Counted from the first letter of the stretch, positions 26,011 to 36,122 are shown. The stretch: 64,000 bases of DNA from Rothia gullae (GCF_024294905.1 NZ_JANCOC010000001.1:343093-407092), one strand, 5' to 3'. Made by a program: numbers and translations. Notes: generated by a model from the sequence alone, not told the origin.

Positions 26011-27378
26011 TTATGCGCTGTGCAGCGGGGTGCCGTTCAGGACCATTGCAGCCTCACCCAGGGACTCGTTCTGAGTCGGGTGTGCGTGGATGAACTTAGC
26101 GACGTCCTCGGGGAATGCTTCCCAAGCAACCCACATCTGAGCCTCACCAATCTGCTCACCCATGCGCTTACCAATAGCGTGAACACCAACGATGGGGCCG
26201 TCCTTCTGGCGGACAACCTTCACGATACCGGTAGCACCGAGGATAGCGGACTTGCCGTTACCAGCCAGGTTGTACTCAGCGGTCTCAACGTTCTCAGCGC
26301 CGAACTTCTCCTTAGCCTTGGGCTCGGAGTAGCCAACGGAAGCGATCTCCGGGTCACAGAAGGTGACCTTGGGGATGTTCACGTCTTCAACGATGGAGGG
26401 GTTCAGGCCAGCGATTTCCTCAGCAACGAAGATACCCTGCTGGTAACCGCGGTGAGCCAGCTGAACGCCGGGGACGATGTCGCCAACAGCGTAGATGTTG
26501 CCAACGCCGGTGTGCAGGCGCTCGTTAGCCAGGACGAAGCCGCGGTCCATGGGGATACCCTGCTCCTCGTAGCCCATGTTTGCAGTGTTCGGGCCACGAC
26601 CAACAGCAACCAGAACAATCTCTGCCTCGAAGACCTTGCCGTCAGCCAGGGTGACCTTAGCACCGTTAGCGTCCTGCTCAACCTTCTCGAAGAGGGTGCC
26701 GGTGTTGAACTTGATACCGCGCTTCTTGAACGCACGCTCCAGAACCTTGATGATTGCCGGGTCCTCGTTGGGAACCAGGTTCGGCAGGCCCTCGATGATG
26801 GTGACGTCAACGCCCATAGCGTTCCACATGGATGCGAACTCGCAACCAATCACGCCGCCACCGAGCACGATAGCGCTCTTGGGCAGGTAGTCCATCTCCA
26901 GTGCCTCAGTGGAAGTCAGAACGCGACCCTCAATGGGCAGACCGAAGGTCTTGGAGACCGAGCCGGATGCCAGGATAATGTTCTTACCCTTGTACTCAAC
27001 ACCACCGACGGTGATGGTGTCCTGAGCGGTCAGCTTACCCTCGCCGGGGATAACCTCTACGCCCTTCATCTTCAGCAGGCCTGCAAGACCCTTGAACTTA
27101 CCGGAGACGATGTTGTCCTTGTAATCGCGAACCTTGCCCATTTCGATGGACTGTAGCACAGCGTTAACGCCAACCTTGGACGCCTCGCGTGCCTCTTCTG
27201 CCAGCTCAGCAGCGTGCAGGTAGGCCTTAGTGGGGATACAGCCGGTGTGCAGGCAGGTGCCGCCGACCTTTTCCTTCTCGATCAGGCCGACGGTGAAACC
27301 TAGCTGGCGTGCGCGAATAGCTGCAGAGTAGCCAGCGGAGCCGCCGCCGAGGATGAGGATGTCGAATTCTTGAGCCAC
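26011..27378 (-). CDS. lpd: Dihydrolipoyl dehydrogenase
   Basis: 455 residues from GTG 27378, chosen because GGGAG lies 8 bases upstream; the ATG at 27396 lacks that spacing. FAD-binding GGGSAGYSAAIRA, redox-active GGTCLHTGCIPTKA, NAD site GGGVIGCEFASMW, and the interface HAHPTQNESLGEA with the catalytic His-Glu pair. It reoxidises the lipoyl group of the E2 encoded next. In the operon lpd-sucB. Confidence 0.95.
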   Translation of the reverse strand: MAQEFDILILGGGSAGYSAAIRARQLGFTVGLIEKEKVGGTCLHTGCIPTKAYLHAAELAEEAREASKVGVNAVLQSIEMGKVRDYKDNIVSGKFKGLAGLLKMKGVEVIPGEGKLTAQDTITVGGVEYKGKNIILASGSVSKTFGLPIEGRVLTSTEALEMDYLPKSAIVLGGGVIGCEFASMWNAMGVDVTIIEGLPNLVPNEDPAIIKVLERAFKKRGIKFNTGTLFEKVEQDANGAKVTLADGKVFEAEIVLVAVGRGPNTANMGYEEQGIPMDRGFVLANERLHTGVGNIYAVGDIVPGVQLAHRGYQQGIFVAEEIAGLNPSIVEDVNIPKVTFCDPEIASVGYSEPKAKEKFGAENVETAEYNLAGNGKSAILGATGIVKVVRQKDGPIVGVHAIGKRMGEQIGEAQMWVAWEAFPEDVAKFIHAHPTQNESLGEAAMVLNGTPLHSA

Positions 27379-27561
27379 GATATTGCTCCCTTGCATAGTT
27401 GTGGGGGCTAAAGACCCCTGCAATGAGTTCTTTACCAATTTATTGGTAGGTTCCCCAGCATGCGCGAAAGGCCCGCGAGCTCGAAAAATCGCGCGCCCCT
27501 CCGCGTACGCAGAAAAACACTTAATACAACAATACCCCCGTTGACGGTCGTTTAAGTTCAC

Positions 27562-27826
27562 TCAGGGCGGTTTTAGCCGATTAATCGCCTAAACACCCCA
27601 AATTTTTCACCACGCAAGAAAAGCGGTGCGTCATAGAACAGTCAGATGACAGGGAACAGTCAGATGGCAGAACCACCACAGCGGTCGCACAGAACGTGTC
27701 CGAGAACAGACGCAGAGGAAGGCTCCCCGGTAGGAATACCGAGAAGCCCTCCTCCGATCAGCTCTATGCTGTGCGGCTCGCACCAGTTAGGATGCGCCAG
27801 TTAGGGTGCGCGCCCAGCGAAGCAGA
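27562..27826. other. Intergenic region between lpd and the aminopeptidase gene
   Basis: 265 bases holding an imperfect stem at 27721-27748 (GGCT...CGGTA / TACCG...AGCC) that may terminate pepA, and a short near-duplicate CCAGTTAGG(A/G)TGCGC. Upstream of lpd the sequence is AT-rich. Confidence 0.4.
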
Positions 27827-29323
27827 CTACTTAGCGTACGACTCGATGAAGTTCACCAGGGTAGCGGTACCGAAGCCGGTACCTTCCTTCGGGGTGAAGC
27901 CGTAGGGTGCCTCCTCGTTGAACGCGGGGCCCGCAATATCCAGGTGGGCCCAGGGGATGCCCTCGCCCACGAACTCCTTCAGGAACAGGCCGGCGGTCAG
28001 CGCGCCACCGTAGCGGGAACCAATGTTCTTCAGATCAGCAACGGGGGACTCCAGGCTCTTACGCAGGTAGGACTCCAGCGGCATAGGCCAGTACGCCTCA
28101 CCCGCAGCAGCACCGGCTGCAATCACTCGGTCACGAATCTTCTCGTCACCGAGCAGAGCCGCGGTGCGCAGACCCAGAGCAGCCATAGCAGCACCAGTCA
28201 GGGTCGCGATATCCAGGATGACGTCCGGGTTCGACTCAGAAGCCAGAGCGATACCATCAGCCATGACCAGGCGGCCCTCAGCGTCAGTGTTCAGCACCTC
28301 AACGGTACGGCCATCACGCATGGTGATGACGTCCTCCGGGCGCAGAGCGTGACCGCCGGGCATGTTCTCAGCCAGGCACAGGTAACCGGTCACAGCAACC
28401 GGCACATCCAGCTCTGCGGAAGCAACCACAGCGTTCAGCACGGATGCGGCACCCGCCATATCGCACTTCATGGTCATCATCGAAGCGGCAGGCTTCAGCG
28501 AGTTACCGCCGGTATCGAAGGTGATGCCCTTACCGACCAGAGCCACGTGAGCCTTCGGGTTCTCCGGGGTGTACTTCACAACGGCAAGAACCGGCTTGCG
28601 GGGCGAACCCTGACCAACACCGGAAATGCCGCCGAAGCCCTCCTCAGCCAGGCGGTCGTGGTGGAACAGCTCAATCTCAATGTTTGTGTAATCCTCAGCG
28701 ACCTCAGCAGCGAACTCAGCGAAAGTCTCGGGGTACAGATGCGACGGAGGCAGGTTCACCAGGCGGCGAGCATCCTTAGCGGTCTCACCCAGAACTAGGG
28801 CGTGTACCAGAGCCTCTTCAGCTTCTTCCTGCTCAATCGAAGAAACAATCAGAATGGACTCGATTTCTTCCTGGACCAAATCCATAGTCTTGAAACGCAG
28901 GCCCTCCTCAACGAAGTTACCCAGCACAGCGCCGTGAGCAATAGCCTCAATTTCCTCTACCGAAGAAACACCGAAATCGAAAGCAATCTCCTCAGCAGAA
29001 CCAACCAGCTGACGAGCCGCAGAACCAGCCGCGTAACGCAGAGCGTCCAGACGCTCCTGACCCCCAGCAGTATCAGAGCCCAGACCCGCCAGCGCCACAA
29101 TGCCGGCACCGGTGTCCTCAAGACCGGGCAGACGCAGCAGCTGATCGGGGGCACCCGAGGCGCCCAGCGCCTCCAGCAGCTCGTTAATACCCTCAACAGA
29201 GTCCTCAGACAGGGAGCTCGGCGCCAGGTACGCACCGTCCGAACCCTTCAAAACGCCCAGAACCAGAACGTCAGCTTCGAGCGCTTCAAGGTCGGTGCTG
29301 TGAATAGACAGAGACAGAGACAT
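27827..29323 (-). CDS. pepA: Leucyl aminopeptidase, M17 family
   Basis: 498 residues. Two-domain M17 metallopeptidase: N-terminal domain to about 160, then the catalytic domain with GKGITFDTGGNSLKPAASMMTMKCDMAGAA (usual form has FDSGGLSLKP) and the signature NTDAEGRLVMADG. Metal and active-site Lys, Asp, Glu and Arg are present. Releases N-terminal amino acids in the cytoplasm. Separate from lpd by about 450 bases. Confidence 0.95.
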   Translation of the reverse strand: MSLSLSIHSTDLEALEADVLVLGVLKGSDGAYLAPSSLSEDSVEGINELLEALGASGAPDQLLRLPGLEDTGAGIVALAGLGSDTAGGQERLDALRYAAGSAARQLVGSAEEIAFDFGVSSVEEIEAIAHGAVLGNFVEEGLRFKTMDLVQEEIESILIVSSIEQEEAEEALVHALVLGETAKDARRLVNLPPSHLYPETFAEFAAEVAEDYTNIEIELFHHDRLAEEGFGGISGVGQGSPRKPVLAVVKYTPENPKAHVALVGKGITFDTGGNSLKPAASMMTMKCDMAGAASVLNAVVASAELDVPVAVTGYLCLAENMPGGHALRPEDVITMRDGRTVEVLNTDAEGRLVMADGIALASESNPDVILDIATLTGAAMAALGLRTAALLGDEKIRDRVIAAGAAAGEAYWPMPLESYLRKSLESPVADLKNIGSRYGGALTAGLFLKEFVGEGIPWAHLDIAGPAFNEEAPYGFTPKEGTGFGTATLVNFIESYAK

Positions 29324-29755
29324 CGTTACTCCTTTGCGTATGTCTTCTCAAAATAGTCGGGGCACATCCTCGCGCCCGAAAAACTCAACTGTAGGCCCTC
29401 GAAGAGTGAGGATGAATACCGCCGCGCAAAGCCGCGCGGACTACTGCTTCTACTCTACACGGATATATAAGAGGTCGTGAGGTTCAGCCCTCACCCCGAA
29501 CAGCTGGCAGAACAGAAAAGGCACAAGAAGCCGAGATACAGCGTCTTAAGAACGTCGACGAGACACCAAACAAGTTCACCTACTGCGAGAAAAGCCCGCA
29601 CACTGTCGAGACAGGGCAGTAGTGGCATAGAATGAAAGACTACGGAAAGCGTCAGATAACAGAAGACGCCCCTTCGCCCCAACACCTCGGGTACCGGCAG
29701 AAAACGCTAAGCCCACCTGAACGCGGCGCGAACCAGACAGAAGTGAGGAGGCGTA
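29324..29755. other. Divergent intergenic region between pepA and the PAC2 gene
   Basis: 432 bases. A GC-rich palindrome (CCGCGC...GCGCGG, about 29420-29440) and a run CTACTCTACACGGATATATAAG near 29450 that could contain promoters. No ORF of likely coding character. Confidence 0.5.
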
Positions 29756-30661
29756 ATGCTCAACCCCGAAGATCTCTACTTAGCGAACACCAAAATATTG
29801 GACGACCCCAGGATGCACGGGCTAACCCTCGTCATTGCTCTCTCCAGCCCGCAAGATGCAGGCTCCACCGCAGGTCAGCTCGGTCAGGTGCTGCTCAGTG
29901 AACTCAAAAACATTGAAATCGTCGAGTTCGACAGTGATCAGTTGCACGACTACCGTGCCCGCCGCCCCTACATCCGCTACGAAAAAGACCACTTCGAAAA
30001 GCCGCAATACCCGCAGCTGAAGCTCTACGCCGTAGAAGACAGCCTCGACAAACCGTTCCTGCTACTCACCGGTGCCGAACCGGACCTGCAGTGGCAGCGC
30101 TTCGAAAAGGCGGTGCTGACCATCGCCCAGCGGGTCAAGCCCTCCTTGGTTGTGCTGGTCTCCGCATTCCCCATGCCGGTGCCGCACACCCGCCCCTTCC
30201 CGATTACCGCGCACGGCTCCCGCAAAGACCTGATTCGCGGCATCTCCCCGTGGAAGCCCAGCGCGGACGTGCACGCGACCGTCACCAACCTGCTGGAAGT
30301 GCTCTTCACCGAAAACGGAATCGACACCGTAGGCTTCGGCGTGAACATTCCCCAGTACATTTCGGAGGCGGACCTGCCGCAGGGCACCCTCACCGCTCTC
30401 GAACACGTGGGCATGGCGGCGCGCCTCTCCCTACCCACCGAGAACCTGCGCGAAGCCGCACGCCACGTGCACAGCCAGATCAACGACCAGGTCAAGCAGA
30501 ACCCCGAAATTGGTCGCATGATCACGACTATGGAAGAGAACTACGACGAGAACTTCCGCACCTCCGACATTGCGGTTCCCCTCTCGCGACGCGACGCGCA
30601 CAACGTGCCCAGCCGCGACGAGATTGGTGCGCTCTTCGAGCGGTTCCTCGACGAACAATAG
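29756..30661 (+). CDS. PAC2-family protein
   Basis: 301 residues, ATG 29756 behind GAGGAGG. Proteasome assembly chaperone-2-like fold: GLTLVIALSSPQDAGSTAGQLGQVLL, then YAVEDSLDKPFLLLTGAEPDLQWQRFEKAVL, and VVLVSAFPMPVPHTRP. Actinobacterial PAC2 proteins are proposed proteasome or nucleotide-linked chaperones; no proteasome gene is in the window. Cytoplasmic. Confidence 0.88.
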   Translation: MLNPEDLYLANTKILDDPRMHGLTLVIALSSPQDAGSTAGQLGQVLLSELKNIEIVEFDSDQLHDYRARRPYIRYEKDHFEKPQYPQLKLYAVEDSLDKPFLLLTGAEPDLQWQRFEKAVLTIAQRVKPSLVVLVSAFPMPVPHTRPFPITAHGSRKDLIRGISPWKPSADVHATVTNLLEVLFTENGIDTVGFGVNIPQYISEADLPQGTLTALEHVGMAARLSLPTENLREAARHVHSQINDQVKQNPEIGRMITTMEENYDENFRTSDIAVPLSRRDAHNVPSRDEIGALFERFLDEQ

Positions 30662-30776
30662 GTGTGCGCAGTAGGGGATACCGCCTGACAGATAGTGCCT
30701 GACAGATATTGCGTGACAAATTATGACGCGGCACCCCGCGCCGCTGTGGACAAACCCCGGTAAACAAACGAACAAT

Positions 30777-30835
30777 ACGAATAAATCTGTGGAACCTTCG
30801 GACACATGAACCGAAGTATCCACAGATTTATTCGT
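30777..30835. repeat. Large palindrome between PAC2 and DUF4192 genes
   Basis: Outer arms of 17 bp (ACGAATAAATCTGTGGA and its exact complement), inner arms CTTCGG / CCGAAG, 9-base loop. The outer arms contain TATCCACA, close to a DnaA-box shape. It could end PAC2 transcription or be a cruciform-forming element. An ATG in its loop (30806) is not considered the DUF4192 start. Confidence 0.75.
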
Positions 30836-30874
30836 TTAACCCCACACTCTCGCAAACCATGCCACCGTGAAGAC

Positions 30875-32764
30875 ATGAACGCAAACAACATCTCCAACGG
30901 CAACACCCCCAACATCGACCACCTCCGCAGCAACCACAACCACGGCGGCTACAGTAACGGCACGCCCCCGCCCATCCGCAACGAATACGACGTGCTCAGC
31001 TGCGCCCTCCACCAGCACGGCTACTGGCCCGACCACTCACTCATCATCCTCACCGCAACCGACAACACCCTCGGCCCCAGCCTGCGCGTCAACCTACCCG
31101 ACGAACCCAGCACCCACACTGAACGCGCCGACTTCCTCCACGAAACCTTCACCAAACTCCCAACCCACCACAACGGTGAAATCCTCACCCGCTTCTACGC
31201 CATCATCATCGACGGCGACAACACCGTACGCCAACGCCAACTCCACCCCAACACCGCACAACTGGCCGCCATCGAAGAAATCCAACAGGACGTCGACACC
31301 CAAATCCCCATCAACGCATGGCTCCACCTGCTCCACGACCCGCGCATCGTCAGCGAACTACGCTGCGAAGACGTCATCTACGCAGGCGGCGTCAGCATCT
31401 GGGCACTCAACCCCGAACAGCAGACGCTCACCCTCCTCGCACCCATCGAAGAACTCCTCCACAGCGGCTACTACACCTGGCTCACCCGCCACGGCAACAC
31501 CATCGCCGATACCGCTCAACATAACTACGCCCACAGCCCCTGGGACACCGATCCCACAACCAACCCCGAAACCCGCCACGACTGGGAAAACGCCGTAGAA
31601 CTCTGGGCTCACACCCACACCACCCGCCACAACGAAGCCCACCAAGGCATCCGCACCATCTACCGCCAAGCCCAAATCGACCTCTGCTACTGGGACGCAG
31701 CCATCAACGCCGCTGCGCACCTGCTCACCACCCACCCGGTCGATAACGCCGACACTGCCCCTGACTGCCCCACCATCGGCGATGCACTCCGCGAACTCAT
31801 CCCCGCCGAAGTCGCCGGGCACCTACGCGCTTCCATCGCACCGGTAACCCTCAACCCCATCACCGCCGAAATGCTCACCTACCTGGCCGGCTACGGGCTC
31901 AACCACGCCCAAAACGCGCTCGCCCACCTGCACTACTCCGCCCAATACACCTACCACGCCTTCGGCGGCGAATACCCCAGCACCAGCCCCAACTTCGTGC
32001 CGCTCGAACCACCCCACTACGGCACCCGCATCACCCGCAAAACCTACATACCCGCAAGCTTCACCCACGCACTCAGCGCCACACAAGGCACCGAACAGAC
32101 ACACGTACGCGCCGTGCCCGAAAAATGCGTGCAATGGCAAGACTGGATCCGCCGCACCCACCGCACCATTCAGCAGAGCCACACCATTCAACAGAACCGC
32201 AACAACCAACGCGCCAACCTCAACGGCTGGGCACTCGAAAACCTCACCCCCGCCGACCACGCCAGCGCAGCCGAACTCAACACCATCAGCCGTGACGTAC
32301 TCCCACGCCTCGACGAACATCCCAACGACCACAACGCCCAAAACAAACTCGAAAACCTCAAACAGCGAATCGACGAAAGCTGTACCACCAGCGAATACCT
32401 CACCAAACATCACGCCACCTACACCCATTACCTCAACGCCCTCAAAGGAAAACTAGACAGCCCCCACTGGGCACGCCTCAACGCACTCGAACTGCTCACC
32501 AGCCTGCTCACACCCCACTGCACCGACGGAGAATACGCCGCACTGCGCAACACTCAAGCCTGGACCAACTGGTACAAGGGCTACAGCACCTACGCCCGCC
32601 TACTCCGGCAAGAAGCCCACCGCCACACATCCGGAAAGGACCTCAACATCCTCGACGTACACCTCAACGCCGGCAACCTACCCTCCTGGATCAAACACAC
32701 CATCTGCGGCGAACCCGGAACACACCGCCACCCCATCAGCACCCTCAAACCCCGAAAACCCTAA
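30875..32764 (+). CDS. DUF4192 domain protein
   Basis: 629 residues if started at ATG 30875; the ATG at 30806 sits in the loop of a hairpin and adds residues outside the domain. The pattern IRNEYDVLSCALHQHGYWPDHSLIILTATD followed by IDGDNTVRQRQL is the DUF4192 N-terminal half. The DNA is very C- and A-rich with few G on this strand. No transmembrane span. Cytoplasmic actinobacterial protein of unknown function. Confidence 0.82.
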   Translation: MNANNISNGNTPNIDHLRSNHNHGGYSNGTPPPIRNEYDVLSCALHQHGYWPDHSLIILTATDNTLGPSLRVNLPDEPSTHTERADFLHETFTKLPTHHNGEILTRFYAIIIDGDNTVRQRQLHPNTAQLAAIEEIQQDVDTQIPINAWLHLLHDPRIVSELRCEDVIYAGGVSIWALNPEQQTLTLLAPIEELLHSGYYTWLTRHGNTIADTAQHNYAHSPWDTDPTTNPETRHDWENAVELWAHTHTTRHNEAHQGIRTIYRQAQIDLCYWDAAINAAAHLLTTHPVDNADTAPDCPTIGDALRELIPAEVAGHLRASIAPVTLNPITAEMLTYLAGYGLNHAQNALAHLHYSAQYTYHAFGGEYPSTSPNFVPLEPPHYGTRITRKTYIPASFTHALSATQGTEQTHVRAVPEKCVQWQDWIRRTHRTIQQSHTIQQNRNNQRANLNGWALENLTPADHASAAELNTISRDVLPRLDEHPNDHNAQNKLENLKQRIDESCTTSEYLTKHHATYTHYLNALKGKLDSPHWARLNALELLTSLLTPHCTDGEYAALRNTQAWTNWYKGYSTYARLLRQEAHRHTSGKDLNILDVHLNAGNLPSWIKHTICGEPGTHRHPISTLKPRKP

Positions 32765-32806
32765 AACCGGCACCTAAAAGCGGCGCCTAAAGCGAGGTAT
32801 AAACAG

Positions 32807-32838
32807 GGGAGGGGCGCCCCACCGGGTACGCCCCTCCC
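32807..32838 (+). terminator. Terminator of the DUF4192 gene
   Basis: Ten-bp stem GGGAGGGGCG / CGCCCCTCCC with a 12-base loop, 43 bases after the stop. No T-run follows, so it may depend on GC strength. Confidence 0.6.
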
Positions 32839-33029
32839 ACCCACAACCACACACAGCCGCACCCAGCCAAAAACCAGGCCCCAAGCCGCCCAAACAGCGC
32901 GTCAAGTTGAAAGCAACCAAAAATCTGCAATACTTGTATATTGACCCCGTACAGTCAATGCGCTACAACGCGCCCTCAAACCGCTCCACACAACGAGCAA
33001 CGGAACCCTGCAAACCGCCCAACGCACGC

Positions 33030-33055
33030 GGAATAAAACCCGCCACCACAGCGTT
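33030..33055 (+). promoter_or_regulatory. Candidate SigR/SigH-type promoter of rpoD
   Basis: GGAAT, 18 bases, GTT: the known SigR (Streptomyces) and SigH (Mycobacterium/Corynebacterium) oxidative-stress sigma consensus. It is 110 bases before the rpoD start. In Streptomyces hrdB has a SigR-dependent promoter, so the location is sensible. One such match somewhere in a window this size is expected by chance. Confidence 0.45.
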
Positions 33056-33118
33056 AAATCGGAAAAATGCAGCAAACACCCCGACCGAGGACGCCAGCAC
33101 AGACTTGACAGGGTCTTA

Positions 33119-33140
33119 GGTGTTTTGCAAACAAAACACC
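33119..33140 (+). promoter_or_regulatory. Hairpin in the rpoD leader
   Basis: Perfect 9-bp stem GGTGTTTTG / CAAAACACC with a CAAA loop, ending 25 bases before the GTG start. Could modulate mRNA stability or translation. Confidence 0.5.
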
Positions 33141-33165
33141 CCACCACAAGCCAGAAAGGGTTCTA

Positions 33166-34524
33166 GTGGCACCTGCAACCAGCAAGAAGACCGCGACCGG
33201 CGACGTAACCGAAGAAACCGTCGCAAAAACCACCACCAAGACCACCCGCACCAAGAAGGCAACCACCAAAGCCGCAGCGGCAACCGAAGACACCACCGGC
33301 GCAACCGCCGAAACCACTGCCGAAACCGAGGCAGACAAGCCCAAGCGCACCCCCAAAACCACCACCAAAACCGCTACCAAGCGCAAGACCGGTGCCCGCC
33401 GCAAAAAGAGCGACGATGACGAATTTGACCTCGTCCTCGACGAAGAACTCGAAACCACCGACAGCGAAGACGAAACCGACGAAGAAGACGAAGAAACCGT
33501 AGCCAAAAAAGAAGAAAAGAAGGCCGCGGAAGAAGTAGCAGCCAAAGGCTCCGGCTTCGTCCTCACCGCAAACGACGACGACGACGCACCCGCACAGCGC
33601 GTCGTCACCACCGGCGCAACCGCCGACCCCGTCAAAGACTACCTCAAGCAGATCGGCAAAGTCTCCCTGCTCAACGCACAGCAGGAAGTCGACCTCGCCA
33701 TACGCATCGAAGCAGGCCTCTACGCCGAACACAAGCTCGCCGAAAACCCCGACATGGACAAAGACCTCAAAAAAGCCCTGAGCTGGGTCATCCACGACGG
33801 CAAGCGAGCCAAAAACCACCTGCTCGAAGCCAACCTGCGACTCGTCGTCTCCCTCGCCAAGCGCTACACCGGCCGCGGCATGCTCTTCCTCGACCTCATC
33901 CAGGAAGGCAACCTCGGCCTCATTCGCGCCGTCGAAAAGTTCGACTACTCCAAGGGCTTCAAGTTCTCCACCTACGCAACCTGGTGGATCCGCCAGGCCA
34001 TCACCCGCGCAATGGCAGACCAGGCCCGCACCATCCGCATCCCCGTACACATGGTAGAAGTCATCAACAAGCTCGCCCGCGTGCAGCGCCAGATGCTCCA
34101 GGACCTCGGCCGCGAACCCACCCCCGAAGAACTCGGCAAGGAACTCGACATGACCCCCGAAAAGGTCATCGAAGTCCAGAAATACGGCCGCGAACCCATC
34201 TCCCTGCACACCCCCCTCGGTGAAGACGGCGACTCTGAATTCGGCGACCTCATCGAAGACTCCGAAGCAGTCGTCCCCGCAGACGCAGTGTCCTTCACCC
34301 TTCTTCAGGAACAGCTCCACTCCGTGCTCGACACCCTCTCCGAGCGTGAAGCCGGCGTGGTCGCAATGCGCTTCGGCATGACCGATGGCCAGCCCAAGAC
34401 CCTCGACGAAATCGGCAAGGTCTACGGCGTGACCCGCGAACGAATCCGCCAGATCGAGTCCAAGACCATGTCTAAGCTCCGTCACCCGTCGCGTTCGCAG
34501 GTACTGCGTGACTACCTGGACTAA
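33166..34524 (+). CDS. rpoD: Principal RNA polymerase sigma factor (SigA/HrdB type)
   Basis: 452 residues, GTG 33166 with AGAAAGGG. An unstructured Lys/Thr/Ala-rich N-terminus to about 140 with a long acidic run ([29 protein letters not shown]), then sigma region 1.2 ([16 protein letters not shown]), region 2 with the RpoD box ([37 protein letters not shown]), region 3, and region 4 with the [24 protein letters not shown]. It recognises housekeeping promoters. A strong terminator follows. Confidence 0.95.
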   Translation: MAPATSKKTATGDVTEETVAKTTTKTTRTKKATTKAAAATEDTTGATAETTAETEADKPKRTPKTTTKTATKRKTGARRKKSDDDEFDLVLDEELETTDSEDETDEEDEETVAKKEEKKAAEEVAAKGSGFVLTANDDDDAPAQRVVTTGATADPVKDYLKQIGKVSLLNAQQEVDLAIRIEAGLYAEHKLAENPDMDKDLKKALSWVIHDGKRAKNHLLEANLRLVVSLAKRYTGRGMLFLDLIQEGNLGLIRAVEKFDYSKGFKFSTYATWWIRQAITRAMADQARTIRIPVHMVEVINKLARVQRQMLQDLGREPTPEELGKELDMTPEKVIEVQKYGREPISLHTPLGEDGDSEFGDLIEDSEAVVPADAVSFTLLQEQLHSVLDTLSEREAGVVAMRFGMTDGQPKTLDEIGKVYGVTRERIRQIESKTMSKLRHPSRSQVLRDYLD

Positions 34525-34583
34525 AAGTTCATAGAGTGTCTGTAACAAGCAGATAGCTCTGTTCTTTACAGATCTGGATACAG

Positions 34584-34620
34584 AAAAGGCTCTCCGAGAT
34601 ACCGGAGAGCCTTTTCTATG
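34584..34620 (+). terminator. Terminator of rpoD
   Basis: Perfect 13-bp stem AAAAGGCTCTCCG / CGGAGAGCCTTTT with a 6-base loop, followed by T-rich sequence. Confidence 0.88.
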
Positions 34621-34682
34621 CCTATATAGGTCGCGAAGAGTATTCGCACAGGTAGAGTTCATTAGACGGCTTGCGGACGATG

Positions 34683-34746
34683 CTCGCGGGGGAGTGCCCC
34701 CTCTTCAGCGCCTGGGGGCGCTTCGAGGACGGAGCCCCCGCTACGC
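34683..34746. repeat. REP-like palindromic repeat, copy A
   Basis: GC-rich repeat from CTCGCGGGGGAGTGCCCCC to GGAGCCCCCGCTACGC. It shares a core of about 50 bases with copy D at 36270. Ends pair with each other. Downstream of the ADP-ribosylglycohydrolase gene. Confidence 0.75.
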
Positions 34747-34815
34747 ATGTCCGCTATGCCGTCAACGTTCAGTTCCACAGAGGCTGAGTATGTCAGGTTG
34801 GCTCTGCGGACGACA

Positions 34816-34877
34816 CTTGGGGGGGGGAGTGCCCCCTCTGCGGCGCTGAGCGCCTTGAGAACGGAGCCCCCGCTTCG
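34816..34877. repeat. REP-like repeat, copy B
   Basis: Same family and orientation as A, starting with a run of nine G and ending GGAGCCCCCGCTTCG; about 75% similar by eye. Confidence 0.7.
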
Positions 34878-34909
34878 CATCGCCGCTATGCCGTTAAGGT
34901 TCAGCGCCG

Positions 34910-36058
34910 CTACAGTCCCAGCTGGCGCAGATAGCGTTCCGCCACCGCCTCCACCTGATTTAGCCCGCGCACACGACCCAGCGCCTGCGACCAAACATCA
35001 CCGGCAGGCTCAGCACCCACCGGGAAACCAGCCGCCGCCCACAACGCCGCCGTCATCGCACCCACCGAATCCGAATCCGAATCCACCGACACCGCACAGC
35101 ACAACCCCTCAAACAGGGCGCCACGCACCGTCGCCTCATCGGCATCAGTAGGCAGGCTCTTCACAGCATCTGCCGCACACCAGAACGCCACACCCAATAG
35201 CTCAGGCGCCGTCCAACCCGTACCAAAATGCTCCGCCACAGCCTCCGGAACCGGCACCGTACCGCCCTCCAACAGCTCGACGGCACGACTCAACGCCGCC
35301 GCCGTACGCGAAGCATCACCCGGAATCGAATCATCCGCCCCCACCGAACCACACCACGACACCACACGACGTGCCGCCTCCAACAACGCACCAAACGAGC
35401 CAGACCGCGACGCCAACAAATCACGAACCAACAACGCATACGCCGCCGCCGAAGCCAACGCCTCCGGATGCCCATGCGTCAACGCCGCCGCACGCACCGC
35501 CAACAAAACCACCGTACGCTCCTGCGCCACCGGCAATACACCCAACGCCGCCGAACGCACCAACGCACCACTACCCAAAGCATCAGGATTCAACGACTTC
35601 GACACCAACTGCATCTCACCCGAACCCAACGCCCGCAACGTCGCCGCACCCGGACCACGACGAGCCGTCAATTCCGACGAACCATCAATCTCACGATCCA
35701 ACGAAAACGGCGCAGACTCCGGCAGAACCTCACCAATACCGCGGAACCACCGCAAATACGCCAACCACAAACACGCCAACTCATCCGCCGCCGCGCCCTC
35801 ATTATTCCACTCCAAAACCTCCGTCAACGCGTCCAGAGTGAAACACATCAGCTGCGTATCATCACTGACCAACAGCTCACCAAACGCCGATTCCCACGGC
35901 TTAGGGGCACGCTCCGCAATCTGCGCAGCCGACAACAACTCCAACGGATAACCCAGCGCATCACCCAACGCAGACGCACACAACAAGCCGCGCACCCTGC
36001 CCGCAAACTCAGCCGAAACCTCAGGTGCATACGTGAACTCAACAGAAGAAAAACTCAT
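34910..36058 (-). CDS. ADP-ribosylglycohydrolase-family protein
   Basis: 382 residues, ATG 36058. Family signatures: GRVRGLLCASALGDALGYPLE, the first metal site VSDDTQLMCF (about 64), TARRGPGAATLRAL, HGHPEALASAAAYA and the second metal site VDSDSDSVGAMTAAL (about 327). All Asp and Thr positions that bind two magnesium ions look present, so an active hydrolase of ADP-ribosylated targets is likely; the targets are unknown. No transferase gene is adjacent. The gene is flanked by two REP-like repeats on each side. Confidence 0.9.
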   Translation of the reverse strand: MSFSSVEFTYAPEVSAEFAGRVRGLLCASALGDALGYPLELLSAAQIAERAPKPWESAFGELLVSDDTQLMCFTLDALTEVLEWNNEGAAADELACLWLAYLRWFRGIGEVLPESAPFSLDREIDGSSELTARRGPGAATLRALGSGEMQLVSKSLNPDALGSGALVRSAALGVLPVAQERTVVLLAVRAAALTHGHPEALASAAAYALLVRDLLASRSGSFGALLEAARRVVSWCGSVGADDSIPGDASRTAAALSRAVELLEGGTVPVPEAVAEHFGTGWTAPELLGVAFWCAADAVKSLPTDADEATVRGALFEGLCCAVSVDSDSDSVGAMTAALWAAAGFPVGAEPAGDVWSQALGRVRGLNQVEAVAERYLRQLGL

Positions 36059-36122
36059 AGGGCGATTATCCCATGTGCGTTCAGGACGCGGAGGCTAGGG
36101 CATAAGCTGCTTCGTGCTCATG

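Larger units (their letters stand above)
32765..33165. other. rpoD upstream region
   Basis: 401 bases. It contains a terminator for the DUF4192 gene (32807-32838), a weak housekeeping-like promoter (TTGAAA at 32907), a SigR/SigH-like promoter and a 9-bp hairpin just before the start codon. Confidence 0.6.

Noticed and set aside
30806-30874. Earlier ATG for the DUF4192 protein
   Set aside because: Lies in the loop of a 59-base palindrome and adds residues outside the family domain.
33163-34662. Leftward frame of 499 codons opposite rpoD
   Set aside because: Shadow of a strongly C-ending codon gene; no plausible domain.
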